A stretch of 64,000 nt of DNA from Paralichthys olivaceus (GCF_024713975.1 NC_091116.1:3496463-3560462), one strand, 5' to 3'. Positions 1 through 9,368 are shown, counted from the stretch's first letter. The notes: generated by a model from the letters alone, not told the origin. Program-made: numbers and translations.

Positions 1-200
1 TTACTGCTGTCCGTGATCCTTCTCGTGGTCGTTTCCTTTCCAATGTCGGCATTCTTTGTCGGTTGCTGCATCTTGCCGTTGTCAATGATCCTGCAGGTGG
101 TGGTGGTCTTTCCCTGGTCAGTATTCTTAGGCGATCTCTGCTCCATGCCGTTTTCCATATTCTTTGTCGTTGTGCTTGCCGGTCCGCTGTCAGCTGCCAT
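1..200 (-). CDS. Partial ORF of a putative retroelement, open at the window edge
   Basis: An ATG at 198-200 on the minus strand opens a 66-codon frame that runs off the window without a stop. The product is polar and rich in Thr, Asn, Lys and Asp. It contains two imperfect copies of a roughly 24-residue unit, also visible as two ~73-bp DNA repeats. I recognise no domain. It follows a leader that starts inside a broken 5S rRNA gene (448-491), so it may be the first ORF of a non-LTR element that uses 5S DNA as a target, as described for fish Tx1-clade elements such as Mutsu and Dewa. That assignment is inference from position only. No signal peptide or membrane segment is seen. Confidence 0.35.
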   Translation of the reverse strand, partial: MAADSGPASTTTKNMENGMEQRSPKNTDQGKTTTTCRIIDNGKMQQPTKNADIGKETTTRRITDSS

Positions 201-447
201 GAGATCTGTCCTACTCCTCTCTACTCGCTCTCTCCTCTCTTTGACGTCACTCATTCAAAACACACACACCCTCAAAAAAAGAGATGTTCCCCCGAACAGC
301 AAGCTGCTGGGGGAATAAAATCGAACACAAAAAGTAAAAAAACACTCTCACTCACTTTCAATCTAGCCCAAAAAAACAAAAGAATTCCTCCTGCTCTCTC
401 CACCTGCTCTCTCTGCTCCTTCACTGCCTGGTTGCACACCTGAACGC
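201..447 (-). other. Leader-like sequence between 5S fragment and ORF
   Basis: On the minus strand this runs from the 5S fragment to the ATG at 200. It has purine-rich GAGAG runs, long T runs and a GC-rich inverted repeat around 291-316 (CCCCGAACAGC pairing with GCTGCTGGGGG). It is absent from the two other 5S copies in the window, so it is specific to this insertion. I read it as a 5' untranslated region of a mobile element. No gene is seen in it. Confidence 0.35.
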
Positions 448-491
448 AATCAGACGTGATCAGTTGTGTTCAGGGTGGTATGGCCGTAAGC
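448..491 (-). pseudogene. 5S rRNA gene fragment (5' ~44 nt)
   Basis: The minus strand matches the first part of 5S rRNA. The first ~25 nt match exactly, from GCTTACGGCCATACCACCC onward, and then the match becomes imperfect. Similarity stops near 448, inside the gene, before the internal promoter boxes. The same upstream flank as the intact gene at 8947-9066 follows on the right. This is a broken 5S copy with foreign sequence joined at its 3' side. Confidence 0.8.
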
Positions 492-793
492 GATAGACTC
501 CAGCCACAATACCTCCTTTATACATGTGAATCATCACTCACTCGCAGTTTTGAATCTCTCTTCTGAAATCTCAAAGGACCCCTAGTAGCAAATTCTTTGC
601 AAATAGATTTGGCTCCTCTCAGAAAACGGCTTATGGGACTCTGGTTGGTTATGGTGTATTTACCAGTGTCAGGCCCTGGGGATTCACTGTTCGTCAGTGT
701 CTGTAGTGTAGTGGTTATCACCTTTTCTTAACACGTGAAAGGTCCTCAGCCTGAAACTGGGCAGAAACAACTTCTGTCTCAAAAAATGTCTAT

Positions 794-867
794 TGCATTA
801 GCCGGGAATCGAACCCGGGCCTCCCGCGCGGCCCTCGAGAAAAGTTTAGCTAAACCGACCTAAACGC
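794..867 (-). pseudogene. Degenerate tRNA-Gly(GCC)-like gene
   Basis: The minus strand ends with a perfect tRNA-Gly 3' half: an anticodon-stem side with GCC, the T arm GGTTCGATTCC, and an acceptor side ending in CTAATGCA. The 5' half is poor. The D arm is replaced by a GTTTAGCTAAAC palindrome and the 5' acceptor side (GCGTTTA) pairs badly with the 3' side. The A box is lost while the B box is intact. It may be a tRNA pseudogene or the head of a tRNA-derived repeat. An identical copy sits at 9369-9442. Confidence 0.6.
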
Positions 868-1076
868 TTTTTAACATGCATTTCAATGATAGTGCTGAAC
901 CACAGTGTGGATGTAATATTCTTTTGGCCACTCTTCCGGCTGTGGCGCTGTTCCGACTTTTTCTATAGACTCTCGGTCCTCCGATATTTCTTTTTTTCCT
1001 TCAGGCAAACCGGCAGACGGTCATAAAAGCGTGCATATTCACTGTCTATTGTTGATGTCATTACGTGTTCTTACAG

Positions 1077-1122
1077 GGGCTGTGCATCATTCAAACATTC
1101 AAGTCATTTTCATTCGTCAAAG
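1077..1122 (+). other. Candidate 5' untranslated exon of the transposon-like gene
   Basis: A pyrimidine-rich acceptor ending TTCTTACAG precedes a 46-nt block that ends in AAAG|GTAAGA, a strong donor. A matching acceptor (TTATGGTAG) lies 6 nt before the ATG of the ORF at 2751. Together they suggest a spliced 5' leader for that gene. The same signals are kept in copy 2. No transcript evidence is available. Confidence 0.3.
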
Positions 1123-1685
1123 GTAAGACACGTTGTTTTATTTTCATAAAAGTTAGCCTGCTTTCTGATAACATTAGTTCGCTGCTGCTGCTTATTCGCT
1201 TGGTTGATGCGATAGAACTGCCCGGAATTAAGTTTGGGGTAATTATGGACTAAATAATGAATGAACATCATGCTATTTGTTGAGATTGTGTGTGGTTTTT
1301 AGGTTGTTGCTTAATATTATATATTCGTCAGCGCGGTATTGACAGTAATGTCGTGTCAGCAGTTGCCTAGCACCACTCGCAGGGTAACGCAGAAGATTTG
1401 TGGTGAAATAACACGTCAAAGTATGAATGGACATGATCGTTTTATATAGCTATATGCATAGTTTTCATGACGTGACGTTAAATAGTCTTGTCAGTCCGTT
1501 TATATCAATCTTTTGTTGATAAGTTAACTATAGCCTACCTCAGCATTGCTCACTTGCTAAGAGACTGACGCTACAAACGTGTGTTGAAATTACGTGATAA
1601 CATGATTGTATTTCATATTTTTGTGTATCTGGTTTTGATGTCGTGATGTTAACTCATCTTTACACCATGGATCTGTTACTCCTAA

Positions 1686-2204
1686 AGCCTAGTTTATGCT
1701 TCTGCGTCACGTCGACGCCGTAGCTACGGCGTAGCTACGGCGTAGACGCAGACCCCTACGCCGTATCCTGACGTGCGCCTCCCAAAAATCCTAACTACGC
1801 GGACGTCGACGCAGACCGTAAGCGCTGTGATTGGTCCGCTCAGAACGTAAGTTCCGGCGGTTGCTTTTCCGGTCTTTCTCCCTCGTCGTAAAAAACACCT
1901 CCGCAAACGTTTTCTTTGTAGCTTGCGCTTCAACATTTGCAATATAAGCATTTGTTCTTCAATATTGATGAGCTCCAACAACAAATACAGCTGCTCCACC
2001 TCGGTCGCCATTGTTTAACTGTTGTTTACTTTACGGAAGAAAAAGCGAGGATTCGGCTATAACCACACAAACACACCGCTACACCCCCTAGCGGCATGGC
2101 GGTGAATTGCAGAGCAACGCGTTCCCTCGACGCAGAACTTCGAATGCTGAACGACCTACGGCGTAGGTACGGCGTAGACGTGACGCAGAAGCATAAACTA
2201 GGCT
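1686..2204 (-). mobile_element. Harbinger-like non-autonomous transposon (519 bp)
   Basis: Long terminal inverted repeats begin AGCCTAGTTTATGCTTCTGC and continue for ~35 bp. The element is flanked by TAA on the left and TTA on the right, and the orthologous position in copy 2 (near 10259) has the uninterrupted site CCTAAGATG. A minus-strand reading frame starting at 2011 encodes MATEVEQLYLLLEL followed by an Arg/Lys-rich stretch, resembling the N-terminus of fish Harbinger/ALP1-like transposases, and then stops at the inverted repeat. No catalytic DDE region is present, so the element depends on transposase supplied in trans. A relative lies at 60552-60955. Confidence 0.8.
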
Positions 2205-2426
2205 TTAGATGTCTGACTAGTTAGGCTACATATTGCATCAACTAAAACAGCTGTACTACTAAGGGATTGATACCATCTCTTTTTTTAAAATACAAATGTG
2301 ATATTAATATGTTCAAATTCATTTGGCAGAACTAGTAGTGCCAGAGTAGACTTTCAGACAAGCAACAGATTGTCAAGAGAGTATTAATCAAGTGTAATAA
2401 GACTTTGATCTAGGCATTCACTTCTC

Positions 2427-2640
2427 CTACCCCCCCCCTCCCCCTCTCTCACACACACATAACTGCTCTCCAACTCCTGCTGCGAAGACCGTCCCACCCC
2501 CCTGTTGTTTTCGCGCCCACACACACACACACACACACTGTGAGTAGATAAGGATCAGAGAGGTGTGATAAACTATTGTCTTGACCCTATGAACTATTTC
2601 ACTGCAAGCCCCCACACACACACACGCACACACTGTACTT
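2427..2640. repeat. CA/TG-rich microsatellite cluster
   Basis: Several (CA)n tracts and C-rich runs are separated by a repeated AGAGGTGTGA...AACTATTG phrase seen twice (about 2558 and 2655). Reading frames across it are cysteine/valine artefacts of the dinucleotide repeat. Copy 2 carries the same block at 10481-10700. Confidence 0.8.
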
Positions 2641-2750
2641 CCTCCCAGACTCAGAGGTGTGAGAAACTATTGCCTTTACCCTCTGAACTATTTGACTGAA
2701 GTTCATAGAAGATAACCCAAACTTATGTTTTTACTTTATGGTAGGTCAAG

Positions 2751-4330
2751 ATGCAGAGGGCGGTGTTCTTCCCAGGTAAGCTCAGTGTTGTGTTCCGCAA
2801 GGGACCAGGTGGATTTCTCTTACAGGAACCCTCTGCAGAAGCCAGACGGATCAAGGATGACCCCACTCGTCAGGACAGGTCTGCCCTGAGAGAGGACCTC
2901 GTGCGGCAGAATGCCCTGGCTGCGGTTCGTCAGAGAGGGGGTGATGCCTCAGACAGGACGGAGGTGCTAGGAGACTACATCCTGCAGTTTGGCATGTATA
3001 AAGGGAAGGCTTTCAGGTGGCTTTTGGAGAATGATGTTGGCTATACATGTTACCTTGTCAAGGATATGCGTAAGGAGGAGGCTGCAGGTCGTTTCAGGCC
3101 CGAGGGGCATAGCAAGGATAGTCTACTGTCCTTTGTGAATTATGCTCTGAGTTTTGCAGAGATCCAGTCTCTCCTCGCCTACGAGGCCAGGGGAGAGGGT
3201 GTGGTGACAGCCACATCAGAGGACGACCAGCTGGTTGGCTTTGGCGACAGGGCCAAGAGCACCTGGAAGGAGGAAGAGACAAGACCCACAACCAGACCCA
3301 CAACCACACCCACAACCAACAGTCCGCCTCTGCAGATTCTGCCGCTTGGAACTGAAACAGGGACCAAACAGCCCTCACATTCACACGGGCTTCCCTGGAG
3401 TGGCAGGGAAATACATTCAAGGATATGTGTTCCTCCCAACCGCAATAAGACTCTACAACTCATCTCCCTCTGTCAGAGCCACCATCACAGAACTGCACTA
3501 ACATACCTGTCACCTTTGCACCATGTACCCTGCACTACACTACGTGTGTTAATTTAAACCACTTTAATATTACAGACCTTTTTATACAATAATATTGTCT
3601 TTTGCACATCCAGTCCACGTATTCTTACACTGCCAGTATATTGTATAGTCAAGTACTGATATTTATACCCTATTATATATTAAATATCATATCATATTAT
3701 ATCATACTCTGCATATTCTCTGTATATTCTTCGGATTTACAAGTCTATATACACATATTTATACATGTGTACATGCTATTATTATATTATTATTATCACT
3801 ACTACTACTACTATTATTATTATTATATATACTATTGCTGCCATTATTACTATATACTGCTATTATATTGGTATAATTACTGTCTATATAAATATATATT
3901 ATGTTATATTGTATACTATATATATATATATATAAATATATACTGTACTAATATTCTTATATACTGTCTAACAATAACATTACCATCATATCATTATTAC
4001 TATTATCATCATATTGCCACTGCACTATTTGTCTGCCTATTCATCTTGTGTTTCTGTTTTGTTCTTTTTACCTAAATGTTTTGTTTTGTTTTGTTCTATT
4101 GCATTGTGTTTTGTTGTGTTCCGATACACAAGCTGCTATGACACCTTAATTTCCCTCCGGGGATGAATAAAGTACTCTATCTATCTATCTATCTATCTTA
4201 TTGCCCATCAAAGGTGTACTCTTTGTACAGAGATAAGGGCATGGCCAAGGAGATGAGCTGGCCCGAGTTTCAGCAGTCTCCTTTCTATGAGGCTGAGAGA
4301 CAAAGAACTGTGGAAGAAAGGAAGAAATGA
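2751..4330 (+). pseudogene. Transposon-associated gene with WLLENDxGY module, broken by a LINE insertion (copy 1)
   Basis: An ATG at 2751 opens a frame through about residue 160. Its clearest part is a conserved-looking module (residues ~74-145) with FGMYKGKAFRWLLENDVGY. This resembles the GKYKG...WLLENDPGY pattern of short bacterial DUF3820-type proteins and of an abundant unnamed fish protein family. Near 3290 a (ACCCACAACC)n tract shifts the frame. In the next frame a CRFCRLELKQGPNSPH segment continues to GVAGKYI, where the LINE tail enters. After the LINE the original frame resumes (4204-4330) with CPSKVYSLYRDKGMAKEMSW and ends at TGA 4328-4330. The ancestral gene therefore probably had a Cys-pair C-terminal domain. 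Function is unknown; a role in a mobile element is inferred from copy number and setting. Confidence 0.55.
3417..4199 (+). mobile_element. 5'-truncated Rex1/CR1-like LINE 3' end
   Basis: The segment encodes the last ~20 residues of a reverse transcriptase ORF (PTAIRLYNSS...ATITELH), then an AT-rich 3' UTR with many TATA and TAT microsatellites. It ends with CCTCCGGGGATGAATAAAGTA and (CTAT)n. The same sequence forms the 3' end of the longer minus-strand element at 18241-20157. It interrupts the host frame just before CPSKVYSLY. The insertion is present in both tandem copies, so it is older than the duplication. Confidence 0.85.
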
Positions 4331-5340
4331 TTTCCCTGTATACCCATTGTTTAGACCCATTTTATTTGATTTTATTTCATTATTTTATTTCATTATTGTT
4401 TATTTAATTATTGTTCTTAATGTTTCTTATTTGACTTGTGTATATGTCTCTAGACGTACAGGTTCTTTGTCTGTGTATATGTAAATAGACTACAAATTAA
4501 TAGTTGTAAAACAAAGTGTACATATATTGTTTTTCTTTTCTTTTTTTCTTTTCTTTATGTGTGAATGCGTGAAAATGTACACACCAGAAACTAGTTTGGT
4601 TTGTTTGTTGTGTTCTTTTTTTTAAAATTTCTTTCTTTATTTTACAAATGTCTGAATGTATGAATGTGTGAAAGGTATATATGCCAGTATGTAGAAACTT
4701 GATCTTTTGTGCATAGTTTGGACTGTTTGTTGTACAGATGTACTTAGTGCTCTGTTGTTAAAAATCGTTTGGATGTAAATAAGTCAATGCTTCTGTCTAG
4801 TCTTCTGTATGAAAGTAAATAGATTGTAAACATGAAAAGGTTCATATGTTATTAGGTTATTATGTTAATTGTTCTGCATGGTTATATGTCTATAGATCAT
4901 AGGTTCTTTAGACTTCTGTTGAGCTGAATATAGCTGTATAGTTTTTTCTTTCTTTTTTTTTTCTTTTACTTAATTTTTTTACTTACTTTAACATTATTGC
5001 ATGACCAGAAACACCAGTTTTCTACTTGTCATATTAACCAGCACTGTATCTATCACTGTATACTCCCCCTCCCTATGTATGTACTGTGTCATTGTCATAT
5101 CTAATTGTTGTCTTAAATTATCTATATTATTTCTAAAACTTTACTTACAGCCCAATTATTTCATTTGTCATATATACATTATTTCACATGTTCATAAATA
5201 AAACTGGAACTTTCTTTGAAATATTGCACACTGCCCTTTTGTCCTGCTTAAATAAAAACAATATAGTGGTCATAGTAGTCATGAGTCCTAAGAATTAATT
5301 GTTAATCTCCACGTATTTTCAATGCTTTTTACTCAGAAAT
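4331..5340 (+). other. AT-rich region, probable 3' UTR of the transposon-like gene
   Basis: No coding frame worth calling. The stretch is T-rich with repeated TTTCTTTT tracts. AATAAA occurs at 5197-5202 about 870 nt after the stop codon, followed by a GT-rich patch, which fits a polyadenylation signal for the gene ending at 4330. Copy 2 has an internal duplication of part of this region (12763-13110). Confidence 0.4.
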
Positions 5341-5481
5341 ATCACGTTCAATAACACCGCGATCGGGATGCGAACCCCGTCTTTTGGGGAATCGGAAATA
5401 AATAAATAAATGAACGGACCCAGAGAGAATGCTTCGATCCTATTGGCTTGCTGGACTGGTCCAGTATTCTCGACTGGCCCC

Positions 5482-5592
5482 CGCGCGGCAGCCGTGGTTA
5501 GTTTAGCTAAACGGCCCTGAACACTTTCCCATTCATTGTCTATGGTAGGACTAAACTACTATGGACGTAATGCTCCTCGTGGCCACTGAACA
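5482..5592. repeat. Diverged second copy of the tRNA-Gly-adjacent segment
   Basis: Aligns with 820-930. Shared features are CGCGCGGC, the palindrome GTTTAGCTAAAC, a CATT...CAATG-type middle, and a GTAAT...GGCCACT end. About 100 bp to the left there is also a tRNA-like fragment (GCGAACCCCG). Each tandem unit therefore carries two related segments about 4.6 kb apart, and copy 2 repeats the arrangement. Confidence 0.5.
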
Positions 5593-5612
5593 TGTTGGGG
5601 CTGTTTTTAGCT

Positions 5613-7853
5613 TCATCTCCAGTTCTCTTCCTCGATTTCTCTTTTAACTTCAAGGACTGACTGAAGAAGAAGCATCAGGAGTATTGATCTCAACAACAAC
5701 TTTATGTGTCTGTTTTCACCAACAAAGGTAAGCGATTCCGCTGTCCTGACATTGTTCGGGAGTTTGTTCATCCACTGAGGTGCCAAAACAGAGAAGAGTC
5801 GCAACTTCGCTGAGCGGGCTTTGTTTGCTCTCAGCGATGGGGGTACCAGTCGGCCAGCTGATGAACGAAATGCTCTCGCTGGGGCATGTGGTCTGACCAG
5901 TGTTTGGAGGTAGATGGGTGCAGTTCCATTGACCGCCTTGAAGGCCAGCACCATCATCTTGAATCGGATGCAGGCCCCAACAGGAAGCCAGTGGAGGTCA
6001 CGGAGGAGGGGGTCACATGGGAGAATTTGGGAGAGGCTGGGAGTACAGCCAAGAGGGAGTTGCAATAGTCCAGGTGGGAGATGACCAGCACTTGGACCAG
6101 GAGTTGTGTTGTGTCTTTTGTGAGGAAGGACCGGATCCTGCAGATATTGTAGAGGGCAAACCTGCAGGATCGGGCCACATCAGTGATGTTGGGGGTGCAG
6201 GACAGTCCATTGTCGAGGATTACGCCCAGGTTCCTTGCCGTCGACGAAAGTGATACCGTGACATCCTCGACAGTGACTGACAGGTCCATATGAGGGCAGT
6301 CTTTCCCCGGGATGAAGAGCAGTTCAGTTTTCTAAGGTTGAGTTTGAGGTGATGCGCAGCTGTCCAAGCGGAGATGTCTGCCAGACATTCCGAGATGCAC
6401 GTCACAACGTGAGTGCTGGAGGAGTATGTGGGAAAAGAGAGGAACAGTTGGGTGTCGTCGGCATAACAGTGGTAAGAGAATCCATGCGATGTGATTGCAG
6501 AGCCTAGTGATCTAGTGTATAGTGAAAACAGAAGTGGTCCTAATACTGAGCTTTGAGGGACACCAGTTTCCAGAAGGCAGGGATTGGACAAGGTGCCGTT
6601 TCATGTGACCTGAAAGGTGCGATTTGTCAGGTATGATGTGAACCAGGTCAGAGCAGAGTCAGCAATGCCAAGTTCAGCCAGAGTGGAGAGGAGGATTTGG
6701 TGGTTGACTTTGTCAAACGCAGAGGATAAGCCGAGGAGAATGAGGACTGACGAGATGGACGAGGCTCTGGCGGCACAGAACGACTCAGTCGCCGTGAGGA
6801 GGGCCGTCTCAGTGGAGTGACCAGTCCTAAAGCCTGACTGATTAGGGTCAAGGAGGTCATTTTCTGTAAGATAGGAGGACAGTTGGTTGTAGACTGCACG
6901 TTCCAGTGTTTTAGAGAGGAATGAAAGAAGAGATACAGGTCTGTAGTGACGGATGTCAGCTGTGTCGTGAGAGATGTCTTGGAGAAGGGAGGAGGGAATC
7001 GGGTCAAGGGAACAGGTGGTGGCACGGTTAGACGTCACTAGCGTGAGAACATCTTCAGAGGAGAGAGGGCTGAAGCAGGTAAGGCCATCAGAGGTGAGGT
7101 TTGGGGGAGGTGCTTTCTGGATGGGCATAGGAGTAAATGAGGAGCTGATGTCTTTTACTTTCTTGGTAAAGTAAGTTGGAAAGTCATCAGCAGTGAGGAA
7201 GGAAGGAGGGGGAGGAGTAGGAGGGGTGAGAAGAGAAGAGAAGAGAATAAGGAAAATAGTTTCCTGGGGTTGGAGGCAGAGGAATTGATCGTTGACAGGT
7301 AGAAGGCAGATTTAGCTGCTGATACTGTTGAGGTGAAGTCAGAGAGGAGGTGGTGGTAATGGGCAAGGTCATCAGGATGATGTGATTTTCTCCATTTTCT
7401 CTCTGCTGCTCGTAGCACCGATCTATTGGTTCGCAGAGATTCAGACAGCCAGGGAGGGGGGAGATGATCCTGCCGGTAGGGAGGTGAGAGGACAGAGAGC
7501 ATCTAAAGAGGACACCTCTTTAGATGCTCTCTGTCCTCGCGAGGGATGATAGCAGAGTGGAGGAGGCTTCCTCAGTAGATATTAGTGAAAATTGGTCTGT
7601 AGATGGTAGTGAGGAAAGAACAGTAGAGGCGAGAGCAGAGGGAGAGAGGGATTTCAGATTGCGGCGGGTGTTGACCGTGTGAGCTCTGGGGGCGAGGGAG
7701 GTGGTGAATTTTAAGGGGAGAGAGAAAGTGACAGTGTGGTGGTCAGACACAGTGAGTGGGGTAACAGAGAGTGCCGAGGTACTACAGGACCTTGTGAAGA
7801 CAAGATCGAGTTGATTCCTGGACCGGTGGGTCAATGAATTCAGAGGAGCGCAG
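5613..7853 (-). mobile_element. Degenerate L2-type LINE, copy 1 (endonuclease end to reverse transcriptase)
   Basis: Read on the minus strand. First comes the C-terminal part of an APE-type endonuclease (NQLDLVFTR and TVSDHHTVTFSLPL near 7834-7730). Then a linker (SESLRTNRSVLRAAERKWRK), then reverse transcriptase with HYRPVSLLSFLSKTLER, SGFRTGHSTETALL, an S-x-AFDKVNH motif, and [11 protein letters not shown] holding the catalytic DD. It ends with [10 protein letters not shown] and a C-terminal HWLPV/NRTAPIYL-type tail. Frameshifts at about 7505, 6595 and 6220, plus missing internal bases, make it non-functional. It is 5'-truncated next to tRNA-Asp. The family is fish L2, recognised from these motifs. 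Confidence 0.85.
7488..7538. repeat. Perfect 24-bp inverted repeat with 3-nt loop
   Basis: Left arm 7488-7511 and right arm 7515-7538 are exact reverse complements around an ACA loop. It lies at the point where the LINE endonuclease frame should join the reverse transcriptase frame. The flanks read as if only one arm belonged to the original element. Copy 2 carries the same hairpin at 15821-15871. Confidence 0.9.
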
Positions 7854-7894
7854 CTTCTCTGGGGGGATGTTGAAGAGTGTCAAGAAGAATGCTT

Positions 7895-7966
7895 CTCCCC
7901 GTCGGGGAATCGAACCCCGGTCTTCCGCGTGACAGGCGGAGATACTGTCCACTATACTAACGAGGA
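7895..7966 (-). tRNA. tRNA-Asp(GTC)
   Basis: A 72-nt minus-strand gene with a full cloverleaf. The acceptor TCCTCGT pairs with the 3' side ACGGGGA. The D arm carries TAGTATAGTGG (A box), the anticodon loop reads CTGTCAC with anticodon GTC, and the T arm GGTTCGATTCC is a good B box. There is no intron and no encoded CCA. It differs from the usual vertebrate gene by a few changes (ACAGTATCTC where GAGTATCCC is common). It lies just upstream of the L2 fragment. Copy 2 lost the corresponding stretch in a deletion, so this is the only copy in the window. Confidence 0.9.
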
Positions 7967-8156
7967 TTGGTGCAATAAGCACGTCGACAGGACGGTGGCG
8001 CTGTTCTCTTAAGGATAAGTCATTGTGTGTTGTGGCCTTGTACAGTGATCTGGAATTTGAAAAGTAATTTCCACTGAGGCCTAACATTGATAAGTTTGTG
8101 TTCCCTGTATTTATCTTTTTAATTTCCAACAGCCCCATCAATGAACAACAACGCAA

Positions 8157-8945
8157 TTTTGTCGTATCGTTGCAAGAAAAAAATCATTACAATTTTCAAA
8201 AATTTCCTTCAGCAATATTGTCAGTGTTTCGTATCCAGTTGCTTCCTTGATGCAGAGTAAACTCCCTGCTCTTTCATCTCTCTCTGCAAATATGACATTT
8301 TGAAAATGATGTGTTAATAAAATATGAATAAAGTAGTGTTTTGACTACATATGGTCTTTTGAATGCTCACTTTCTTCCTTCAGTGATGATGCGAGGGTTC
8401 CGTATCCTTTTTTTTCTTTGATGAACAGTCTTTCCTGCTCTTTCCAAGATGTGTCTCCTCTGAAGCAGAAGCAACTGCACCATCTGCTGGCGGCAAAGAG
8501 AATCATCACCCTAATCCACAGTTTTGCTACTTTGTGACCATTGACACTCTGGAGTTCCTTCAACTGTTTTATTGTGCAGGGAAAATAAACTGAAGGTGTC
8601 ATTTTGTCCTAGTATTGCAAGCCAAAAAAAAATCATTTGAATTTTCAATCATATCCTTCATTAACTATGTCAGGGTTACATAAACTGTTTTTTCCTTGAT
8701 GCTGAGTAAACTCACCGCTCTCTCCAAATATGACATTTTGAGACTGACATGTTGAAATGACACGGATAAAGTAGTGTTTTGACTACATATGGTCTTTTGA
8801 ATGCTCACTTTCTTCCTTCAGTGATGATGCGAGGGTTCCATATCCTTTTTTTCTTTGATGAATAGTCTTTCCTGCTCTTTCCAAGATGTGTCTCCTCTGA
8901 AGCAGCAGCAACAGCGCCCTCTGCTCTTTGCAATGTAAAGTCTAA
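8157..8945. repeat. Tandem pair of ~430-bp repeats before the 5S gene
   Basis: Unit A (about 8157-8597) and unit B (about 8598-8945) share AAATATGACATTTTGA, GAATAAAGTAGTGTTTTGAC, TCAGTGATGATGCGAGGGTT and CCAAGATGTGTCTCCTCTGAA. Unit B is shorter and leads into the 5S terminator. A third, rearranged version lies at 16263-16760. No coding potential is seen. The block may be spacer DNA of the 5S locus. Confidence 0.8.
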
Positions 8946-8948
8946 AAA
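8941..8948 (-). terminator. RNA polymerase III T-run terminator of 5S
   Basis: On the minus strand the 5S 3' end runs straight into five T residues (8948-8944), the standard pol III stop signal. This supports an active or recently active gene. Confidence 0.8.
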
Positions 8949-9066
8949 GCTTACAGCACCTGGTATTCCCAGGCGGTCTCCCATCCAAGTACTAACCAGG
9001 CCCAACCCTGCTTAGCTTCCGAGATCGGACGAGATCGGGCGTGTTCAGGGTGGTATGGCCGTAAGC
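8947..9066 (-). rRNA. 5S ribosomal RNA, full length (120 nt)
   Basis: The minus strand gives a complete 120-nt 5S rRNA starting GCTTACGGCCATACCACC and ending GCTGTAAGCTT. The terminal stem pairs (GCTTACGG with CTGTAAGC). The internal promoter is intact: the A-box region AAGCTAAGCAGGGTTGGG lies at about nt 50-67 and the C-box region TACTTGGATGGGAGACC at about nt 80-97. There is a TATA-like element ~28 nt upstream and a T-run downstream. It is the only complete 5S gene in the window; the other three copies are truncated. The product is a component of the large ribosomal subunit, transcribed by RNA polymerase III with TFIIIA. Confidence 0.97.
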
Positions 9067-9091
9067 GATAGACTCCAGCCACAATACCTCC

Positions 9092-9097
9092 TTTATA
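9092..9097 (-). promoter_or_regulatory. TATA-like element upstream of 5S
   Basis: The minus strand reads TATAAA at -26 to -31 relative to the 5S start at 9066, the position where external TATA-like elements of 5S genes are often found. The same flank precedes the broken copies at 491 and 16127. Confidence 0.6.
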
Positions 9098-9368
9098 CAT
9101 GTGAATCATCACTCACTCGCAGTTTTGAATCTCTCTTCTGAAATCTCAAAGGACCCCTAGTAGCAAATTCTTTGCAAATAGATTTGGCTCCTCTCAGAAA
9201 ACGGCTTATGGGACTCTGGTTGGTTATGGTGTATTTACCAGTGTCAGGCCCTGGGGATTCACTGTTCGTCAGTGTCTGTAGTGTAGTGGTTATCACCTTT
9301 TCTTAACACGTGAAAGGTCCTCAGCCTGAAACTGGGCAGAAACAACTTCTGTCTCAAAAAATGTCTAT

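Larger units (their letters stand above)
492..9066. repeat. Composite 5S-anchored tandem unit, copy 1 (8,575 bp)
   Basis: Sequence from just upstream of one 5S start to the next is repeated nearly base for base in 9067-16127. Corresponding points are offset by 8,575 bp at the left. The offset falls to 8,054 bp after the MITE that only copy 1 carries. Order within copy 1: 5S upstream flank, degenerate tRNA-Gly, transposon-like ORF with LINE insertion, AT-rich 3' region, L2 LINE on the minus strand, tRNA-Asp, a duplicated ~430-bp segment, and 5S. The two copies differ by few substitutions, so the duplication is recent. Confidence 0.9.

Noticed and set aside
1065-1253. 62-codon frame in both units (1065 and 9640)
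   Set aside because: Overlaps a better-supported untranslated exon with strong splice signals, and no similarity was recognised.
3094-3463. Minus-strand frames opposite the WLLENDVGY gene
   Set aside because: Shadow frames; the Trp/Val runs come from the ACCCACAACC repeat.
3602-4075. Tyr/Ile-rich open frame of 157 codons (and its copies at 11656 and 18294)
   Set aside because: It is the translation of TAT/ATA microsatellites in the LINE 3' UTR, with no domain or conservation.
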